Assembly: GCA_005779435.1 (NCBI GenBank)
Contig: SXJH01000191.1
Coordinates: forward strand, 1 to 6,312
Reading direction: 5' to 3'
Length of the DNA stretch: 6,312 nt
From: Nitrosomonas sp.
GTDB taxonomy: Bacteria; Pseudomonadota; Gammaproteobacteria; Burkholderiales; Nitrosomonadaceae
Shown: piece after piece, positions 1-4,065 of the stretch
Layout: each line of letters starts with the position of its first letter
How positions within the stretch are numbered: position 1 is the first letter of the stretch
Notes under the pieces: model-generated
Told to the model about the DNA's origin: nothing
Database searches by the model: none
What the model saw: only the letters and a program-made list of their open reading frames with translations
Program-made: the position numbers and the translations under genes

Positions 1-378
1 CGCATCGGCGATGCCGCCGCGCGCGTCGAAACGGATAGCACCGGCGCCGCCTCCCCGATTATCGATCTCGCTGTTGGATACATACACCCACCCGCCGTCC
101 GGGGCTGCAAACACCGCACCGCCATCCGGCGCGGCATGCCAGGCGTAACCGAAAAGCTTTTGCCCGGAGCGAGCGACGATGCGCGATGTAAATCCGGCAG
201 GCAATCGCACGCCGTTTGAATCGGGCGGCAACAACGCACCCTGCGCTGTCAATAAGCCGGATAACGGCGCCGCCCTGAGCGGCGAAGGCAGCAAAACATT
301 GCCGAGAAAAGCGCCCAAACCGATGAAACCGCATTGCAACAAATGGCGGCGCTGCCGGTCGATTGTGTCGTCGTTCAT
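1..378 (-). CDS. PhoX/DUF839-family secreted protein, 5' part only (cut by window edge)
   Basis: Reading the minus strand from the ATG at 378-376 gives 126 codons with no stop, so the gene continues beyond base 1. Residues 8-15 (RQRRHLLQ) form a twin-arginine motif, followed by a hydrophobic stretch at 17-30 and a likely signal peptidase site near LRA-AP (residues 34-38), so export by the Tat pathway is predicted. Mature-protein motifs include LPAGF (59-63), PDGGAVF (84-90) and GGWVYVSNSEI (95-105), followed by GAIRFD. These are the conserved opening of DUF839/PhoX-like proteins, a family that includes calcium-dependent alkaline phosphatases. Only the N-terminal quarter or less is visible, so phosphatase activity is unproven; many family members are uncharacterised. 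Codon use is GC-rich like purL and unlike the genes between them. It is transcribed away from the central operon. A GAGG stretch lies about 12 bases before the ATG, farther than usual for a ribosome binding site. Confidence 0.8.
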   Translation of the reverse strand, partial: MNDDTIDRQRRHLLQCGFIGLGAFLGNVLLPSPLRAAPLSGLLTAQGALLPPDSNGVRLPAGFTSRIVARSGQKLFGYAWHAAPDGGAVFAAPDGGWVYVSNSEIDNRGGGAGAIRFDARGGIADA

Positions 379-556
379 GGTATCCGTTGCCCTCGGTGTG
401 GTCGATGTCGTAACCTTCGATAGTTTACAAGCTGCGCCGCACGATGACCACCGCTCGTTTATCGCGGTCACCGGCAATATTTAATCCAAGACAGCGCACA
501 CTTCACCATCGGCATTTCAACGACGACGATCTTTGCCAAAGAAACCAAAAGGACTT

Positions 557-658
557 ATGATCGGTATCTTCATTGCAGCATCACTTGGATTGATCATGAA
601 TACGATTATTAATAGGTATATTCCCGCTTTCAAACAAGATACAAAACCCGATAATTAG
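557..658 (+). CDS. Possible 33-residue single-pass membrane peptide (doubtful)
   Basis: ATG at 557 opens a 33-codon frame closed by TAG at 656-658. The peptide begins MIGIFIAASLGLIMNTII, a run long enough for one membrane helix, and ends in a polar tail with Lys and Asp residues (KQDTKPDN). AAAAGGA lies just upstream (547-553) but is only three bases from the ATG, closer than a normal Shine-Dalgarno. The frame sits at the composition switch upstream of the operon and contains the first GATCATGAAT repeat, so the apparent coding may be accidental. A hydrophobic helix with a charged tail is a common layout for small membrane proteins and type I toxins, but I recognise no family. This is a weak candidate. 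Confidence 0.2.
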   Translation: MIGIFIAASLGLIMNTIINRYIPAFKQDTKPDN

Positions 659-832
659 GAAATTGAAATACAAATGGACCTTTGGATATACCACAGCTAA
701 ATAAATAATAAGCCATACCAAATTCCAAATGATTATTAATTTCGATCATGAATGCATTACAATGAAGACGGGAGCATTAACAAATAGCTACTAAAATAAG
801 TATTTACGTATACTTTAATTATTCATGATCAA
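590..832. repeat. Three-copy GATCATGAAT repeat, outer pair inverted
   Basis: GATCATGAAT occurs on the plus strand at 592-601 and 744-753, and in reverse complement (ATTCATGATC) at 821-830. The outer copies extend to a perfect 13-base inverted repeat: TTGATCATGAATA at 590-602 against TATTCATGATCAA at 820-832. A second 10-mer, GATTATTAAT, lies beside the first two copies at 604-613 and 731-740. The third copy falls at the expected transcription start of the operon, just downstream of a candidate -10 box. The layout suits operators for an autoregulatory DNA-binding protein, possibly the ParB-like product, or sites whose GATC is methylated. Both roles are inferred. Confidence 0.6.
798..815 (+). 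promoter_or_regulatory. Candidate -10 box inside a 6-base dyad, upstream of the ParB-like gene
   Basis: TATACT at 809-814 differs from the TATAAT consensus at one base and would place transcription start near 821, about 27 bases before the GTG start. No good -35 sits at the correct distance: TAGCTA (785-790) is poor, and TTAACA (777-782), although close to consensus, is 26 bases away. A dyad, AAGTAT (798-803) and ATACTT (810-815), straddles the -10, so a repressor or activator could bind here. The weak -35 would fit activator dependence or low basal expression. Confidence 0.4.
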
Positions 833-847
833 CCGGTACTTACAAAA

Positions 848-1975
848 GTGTCAGAATTTCGCGCCAAAATAAACGAACCAACAGCCAACTGTCCAACGTC
901 ATTATTAAATTTTGATTATGACAATCCTCGCCTAACGACCGGCGATGAATTAAGTGCTCGTGATGAAAAAAGCATTATTTGTGCACTGCGCGACCTAGCT
1001 GCATTAGATGAATTGATTCAATCTATTTGCACAAATGAATACCTAAATCTCGAACCCCTAATAGTATTGGGTGAAGAATCCGGCCCCTTTACTGTTTTAG
1101 AGGGAAATCGACGTCTTGCTGCAATAAAGCTTATTAAAGATAGAAACTTGGCGAGAGAATGTAAAGTTTCATTGCCAGACGATATTCGCCAAGAGGTTAT
1201 TGAATCAGTTCAAAAAATAAGTGTTTGGCGCGTAGAGAAGCGCTCCAATGCTCAAGCATTTATCGGTTTTAAGCATATCAATGGCCCACATCGCTGGGAT
1301 GCATACGCAAAAGCCCGATTTGTTGCTGATTGGTATAAGAAAGATAAAGGCAAAGGTTTGACGATTGAATCAATAGCCAGGCAACTCGGGGATGACAACG
1401 ATACTATACGGGCTTATGTAGGAGCTGTTTTAGTGCTTGAACAAGCTGAAAATGAGAGGCTTTTTGATATTAAAGATCGTTTCAATCGCGGTCGGTTTGC
1501 TTTTTCTCATTTTTATACTGCTTTAGGCAGGAAAGAGTATCAGGAATTTCTTGGGTTATCTAAGGGATGGAATCAATCTCCAAGCGAACAACCCATAGAT
1601 CAAGATAAGATTCCACACCTTAAGGAAGTTCTTTCCTATCTATATGGATCAAAGCAAGATAATTTACCGCCAAAAATAAAGAGTCAGAATCCTGATCTTA
1701 AATTTGTCGGCGAAGTTCTAGTCCACCCGGTTGCTTTAGAAAAACTGAGGGGCGGCTCCGAACTGAATGTTGCATATAATGAAGTACGAGAACCAGGAGC
1801 TGTATTTAGTGAAGCGCTGGTTCAAGTAAGTTTAAAAATTGATGCGGCTATTAACTTGCTTGCAAAATATGATGGTTCATTTTCGTTACTTCAGATAGCA
1901 AATGAAATCCAAGAAAAATCAGAAACATTAGTTATGACAATGCGCCGAAAGCATGATAAAGCCTCTGATAAATAA
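848..1975 (+). CDS. ParB/Srx-fold protein, first gene of a putative defence operon
   Basis: The product has 375 residues from a GTG start; the in-frame stop at 797-799 leaves no upstream ATG/GTG/TTG, and there is no clear Shine-Dalgarno. The N-terminal half resembles the ParB/sulfiredoxin-like fold: FDYDNPRL (22-29) corresponds to the opening strand that usually reads N/D-x-R, and PLIVLGEESGPFTVLEGNRRLAAIKLI-type sequence at 70-96 carries EGNRR (85-89), matching the GERR nucleotide-binding box of ParB-type CTPases. A helical segment with INGPHRWDAYAKARFVADWY (144-163) and LTIESIARQLGDDNDTIRAY (171-190) looks like the helix-turn-helix that follows this domain. The C-terminal 180 residues match nothing I know. 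There is no ParA partner, so chromosome or plasmid partition is unlikely. Only 28 bases separate it from the next gene, and a methyltransferase follows, suggesting a DNA-binding or nucleotide-sensing part of a restriction-like system, or its regulator. Domain call fairly sure; role inferred. Confidence 0.75.
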   Translation: MSEFRAKINEPTANCPTSLLNFDYDNPRLTTGDELSARDEKSIICALRDLAALDELIQSICTNEYLNLEPLIVLGEESGPFTVLEGNRRLAAIKLIKDRNLARECKVSLPDDIRQEVIESVQKISVWRVEKRSNAQAFIGFKHINGPHRWDAYAKARFVADWYKKDKGKGLTIESIARQLGDDNDTIRAYVGAVLVLEQAENERLFDIKDRFNRGRFAFSHFYTALGRKEYQEFLGLSKGWNQSPSEQPIDQDKIPHLKEVLSYLYGSKQDNLPPKIKSQNPDLKFVGEVLVHPVALEKLRGGSELNVAYNEVREPGAVFSEALVQVSLKIDAAINLLAKYDGSFSLLQIANEIQEKSETLVMTMRRKHDKASDK

Positions 1976-2003
1976 CTAATACAGCATTAATAGAGAAATA
2001 AAA

Positions 2004-3023
2004 TTGATTGAAACACCTCTTGCCCTGCTTCCTCTGGATCGTAGTTCCCAAGAAATTTGTGATTGGTTTGAACTCTATGCTTTGTCTTCAGAATACCACT
2101 CGGCAAATTTTTCAGAACTGGCTCGTATGTGGGATAAACGCAGAAACTCAGAGGATGCTGATTTTGAAGGTTCGGCAAGCACGCAAGAAGACTCATTTTT
2201 AGAAGAAATAAATCAAATTATCCGCGAAAGAATGGAGTTTTTAGGAGATTGTTATCCTTTTAAATTTAGCGAGAATGATGAAGAATTGATTTATGATAAA
2301 GATGATTTGAACAATGGTTCCGTTATTTACCTCTTTTGTTTGTTTCTATCCAATACAAATAACGATGATATTTTTGATGACGATTCTTTCTTTGAGATCA
2401 ACAATAAGGTACGAGATCTCTTTCAAGCATGCGCTACTTGGGCGGCAGCGGGCGAAGTGGAGGGGCATTCTTATTCGTTTGGTTTCCCTCGACCAGATCA
2501 TTCCGGTTTTCTAGTAAAACTCACAGCTATTTATCAATACTTTTCTGATGGAAAAGTTAGAAATGCTCCTCTTCCCGGAGCGTCTATTAATCCTAAAGAT
2601 GAAGAAATAGATGTTATTGCGTGGCGCCCCCGACAAGACAAAGCTCCCGGAACATATTATCTCTTGGGTCAAGCTGCATCCGGTGAGAATTGGAAGGATA
2701 AAAGTATAACCGGTGCTATTTATGCATTTCATCGGAATTGGTTTAATGTAATACCAGCTAGTACCCCAACACCTGCGATGTTTATTCCATTTAATATCAT
2801 TCCTGCTAGAACAGAGACTCTTCAAGAGAAAATTTCATATCTAATACCAAGATATGGAACTATATTTTACAGATATCGAATGCCTCCTCTTGCAAAAAAA
2901 GGGCTTGAAATTAGCAAAATCGATCAAGGTTTAACTATCGAAAGAACCGCTGAACTTAATCAAATTTCAGACTGGGTTCTGAACGTAATTGAGAAGTTCA
3001 GGAAAGCTTGTGTCTATTCCTAA
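2004..3023 (+). CDS. Protein of unknown family with a possible diverged PD-(D/E)XK nuclease core
   Basis: The product has 339 residues from a TTG start; the in-frame stop at 1977-1979 and the lack of any ATG or GTG before codon 43 support TTG. The upstream AGAGAA is at best a weak ribosome site. I do not recognise a named family. The first 150 residues look mainly helical and acidic, with an Asp-rich run NNDDIFDDDSFFE (119-131). The likely core follows: FGFPRPD (159-165), a helix (170-181), then EIDVIAWRP (201-209), a short turn, and YYLLGQAASGENWKDKS (218-234). A strand with Asp (D203), a turn, and a second strand with Gln (Q223) is the layout of Mrr-like PD-(D/E)XK nucleases (D...QxK), but the lysine position after Q223 is Ala; K231 or K233 could substitute. 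The gene sits between a ParB-like protein and a DNA methyltransferase and overlaps the latter by 14 bases, so an effector nuclease of a restriction-type system is the best guess, not a demonstrated function. No signal peptide or clear membrane segment is seen. Confidence 0.7.
   Translation: MIETPLALLPLDRSSQEICDWFELYALSSEYHSANFSELARMWDKRRNSEDADFEGSASTQEDSFLEEINQIIRERMEFLGDCYPFKFSENDEELIYDKDDLNNGSVIYLFCLFLSNTNNDDIFDDDSFFEINNKVRDLFQACATWAAAGEVEGHSYSFGFPRPDHSGFLVKLTAIYQYFSDGKVRNAPLPGASINPKDEEIDVIAWRPRQDKAPGTYYLLGQAASGENWKDKSITGAIYAFHRNWFNVIPASTPTPAMFIPFNIIPARTETLQEKISYLIPRYGTIFYRYRMPPLAKKGLEISKIDQGLTIERTAELNQISDWVLNVIEKFRKACVYS
3000..3012 (+). promoter_or_regulatory. Ribosome binding site that fixes the methyltransferase start
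   Basis: AGGAAAG at 3000-3006 lies inside the end of the preceding gene, and its AGGA core is six bases before GTG at 3010-3012. The TTG at 2989 in the same frame has no comparable site. The GTG start also removes seven residues that lie before the conserved methyltransferase N-terminus. Its position suggests translational coupling to the upstream gene. Confidence 0.65.
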
Positions 3024-3924
3024 TCAAATAAAAAGCCCGCTGCGCTATCCAGGGAGTAAAGCAACATTTTTCAATGTTGTGTTAAGTTTCATCGAAACTT
3101 ACGGTTTGCATGAGAAAGAAATCGTGGAGCCCTATGCGGGTAGTGGGATTGTGTCGTTATCTTTAGTATCAAGTGGTGTTATTAACAAAGCCACATTGAT
3201 TGAAAGAGATCCACTAATCTTTGCCTTCTGGAAAGCTGTTTTTGAACATACTGATACATTAATTACTTCCATCGAAAATGTTAGCGTCGATATTGACACA
3301 TGGCATCACATAAGAAGCTATCTCAAATATGATCACCCAGGGAATCAACAGATAACCGATCTGGCATTAGCTTGCCTTTTCCTGAACAGAACAAATTTCT
3401 CGGGTATTTTGCATAGTGGCCCTGTTGGTGGACAGAATCAGAATTCTAACTATAAGATAGATTGCCGTTTTAATAAGAAAGAAATTATATCCAGAATACA
3501 ACGGATCTCTTTGTTAAGGGATTCAGTTTCTGTTGTATTTGATGACGCGCTTCAATTTCTTCATACATCAAATGCCAATAAAAAAAACACAAGTAGCTTT
3601 TTTTATATTGATCCCCCTTATTTTAAGCAGGGGCGTAAGCTATATCGCTACAACCACAAAGTAGTTGATCATAAAAGACTAGCAGACATTTTGAGCAATG
3701 CGAGGTTTCCTTGGATTCTGAGTTACGATAGACATGAGTTCATTGAGTTGCTCTATGATAATTTTCTCAAAACACACCAACGTTTTAGATATACAACAAA
3801 AATCCCGAAAAATGAAAATGAATTAGTCATAACAAATATGCAACCATTCTCATTAGAAAGAGAAAATCAACTAGATTCTTTTCCTAATAAAGATTTATGT
3901 AACTCTCTCGGGATTATCAGTTAA
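3010..3924 (+). CDS. D12-class (Dam-like) adenine-N6 DNA methyltransferase
   Basis: The enzyme transfers a methyl group from S-adenosylmethionine to adenine N6 in a DNA target. From the GTG start it has 304 residues, normal for Dam/DpnM relatives. Motifs are complete and in D12 (alpha) order: motif X SPLRYPGSK (9-17), the cofactor-binding motif I VEPYAGSGIVSLSL (39-52), IERDP (64-68) after the next strand, FLNRTNFSGIL (124-134), the catalytic motif IV DPPY (201-204) and the C-terminal NELVITN (270-276). Nothing essential looks lost, so it should be active. GATC is the commonest target of this class, but specificity cannot be read from the sequence. It overlaps the upstream gene by 14 bases with its own ribosome site inside it, so the two are probably co-translated. 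In a restriction-like system it would protect host DNA; alternatively it could be a solitary epigenetic methylase. An earlier TTG at 2989 would add seven residues and is less likely. Confidence 0.9.
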   Translation: MSIPNQIKSPLRYPGSKATFFNVVLSFIETYGLHEKEIVEPYAGSGIVSLSLVSSGVINKATLIERDPLIFAFWKAVFEHTDTLITSIENVSVDIDTWHHIRSYLKYDHPGNQQITDLALACLFLNRTNFSGILHSGPVGGQNQNSNYKIDCRFNKKEIISRIQRISLLRDSVSVVFDDALQFLHTSNANKKNTSSFFYIDPPYFKQGRKLYRYNHKVVDHKRLADILSNARFPWILSYDRHEFIELLYDNFLKTHQRFRYTTKIPKNENELVITNMQPFSLERENQLDSFPNKDLCNSLGIIS

Positions 3925-4065
3925 TAAAATCAAATACCAATCTCATTTGATCGTTAAGCATGCAAACACTCCACATCCTCAGCTACCAAAGCTATAGAGC
4001 AAGCAACGATAAGCGCATCTTCTCGTGTAAAATTGCAATCTTTCACATAACAACCTGGTTTTCCA
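3925..4065. other. Junction between the island operon and purL
   Basis: This 141-base gap is intermediate in composition. A 6-base AT-only hairpin (3930-3935 with 3945-3950) follows the methyltransferase stop, without a T-run. A TAAAAT at 4028-4033 could be a -10 box for purL, but I found no matching -35. No Shine-Dalgarno precedes purL. The minus strand carries an open frame described separately. Confidence 0.5.
3954..4065 (-). pseudogene. Possible 3' remnant of a minus-strand gene (low confidence)
   Basis: On the minus strand a frame ends at TAA (3956-3954) with a protein-like tail: GKPGCYVKDCNFTREDAL, then IVACSIALVAEDVECLHA. The frame stays open upstream across purL, where it is antisense noise. 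There is no start codon of its own within the gap. The tail has a balanced, protein-like composition and might be the end of a gene whose front was lost when the island joined purL. I recognise no family, and 37 codons are too few to exclude chance. Confidence 0.15.

Larger units (their letters stand above)
379..847. other. Intergenic region between divergent genes, with a composition switch
   Basis: This 469-base stretch separates the minus-strand PhoX-like gene from the plus-strand operon. Roughly 379-555 is GC-rich to intermediate and probably belongs to the old leader and promoter of the left gene; I could not pick a convincing promoter for that gene. From about 590 the DNA is strongly AT-rich. 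This part holds three copies of GATCATGAAT, two copies of GATTATTAAT (604-613 and 731-740), a palindrome AATGCATT (751-758) and a dyad overlapping a -10 box just ahead of the first operon gene. One very short ORF (557-658) is listed separately. No tRNA or other structured RNA was recognised. Confidence 0.7.
485..3950. other. AT-rich accessory island between two GC-rich genes
   Basis: Base composition and codon choice change sharply on both sides of the three-gene operon. Hand counts on single lines give 44/60 GC at 1-60 and 36/60 at 5581-5640, against 18/60 at 1861-1920. The left edge is gradual (somewhere between about 485 and 600); the right edge lies between the end of the methyltransferase gene and the purL start. 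No integrase, transposase, terminal inverted repeat, tRNA target or matching direct repeat was found at the edges, so the way it arrived is unknown. The pattern is typical of a horizontally acquired defence cassette inserted by recombination. Confidence 0.6.

Noticed and set aside
331..346. Cys16 in the left gene's signal peptide as a lipoprotein site
   Set aside because: The preceding residues LLQ do not fit a lipobox, and the twin-arginine motif with a downstream LRA-AP site explains the signal better.
179..484. Plus-strand 101-codon frame over the left gene
   Set aside because: It is antisense to the PhoX-like N-terminus, which has a recognisable Tat signal and family motifs; the plus-strand product resembles nothing.
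848..1975. ParB-like gene as a plasmid or chromosome partition protein
   Set aside because: No ParA gene, no plasmid features, and the neighbours are a methyltransferase and an unknown protein on an island beside purL.
2008..2825. Short frames on both strands within the middle operon gene
   Set aside because: They overlap a full-length frame whose end couples to the methyltransferase; none has a ribosome site or recognisable motif.
3930..3950. Hairpin TCAAAT / ATTTGA with a 9-base loop after the methyltransferase gene, as a terminator
   Set aside because: The stem is only six bases and nearly all A/T, and the following bases are not a T-run, so an intrinsic terminator is not supported.
485..4065. 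Direct repeats or target-site duplication bounding the island
   Set aside because: Comparing both edge regions by eye showed only matches of about seven bases or fewer, which are expected by chance.
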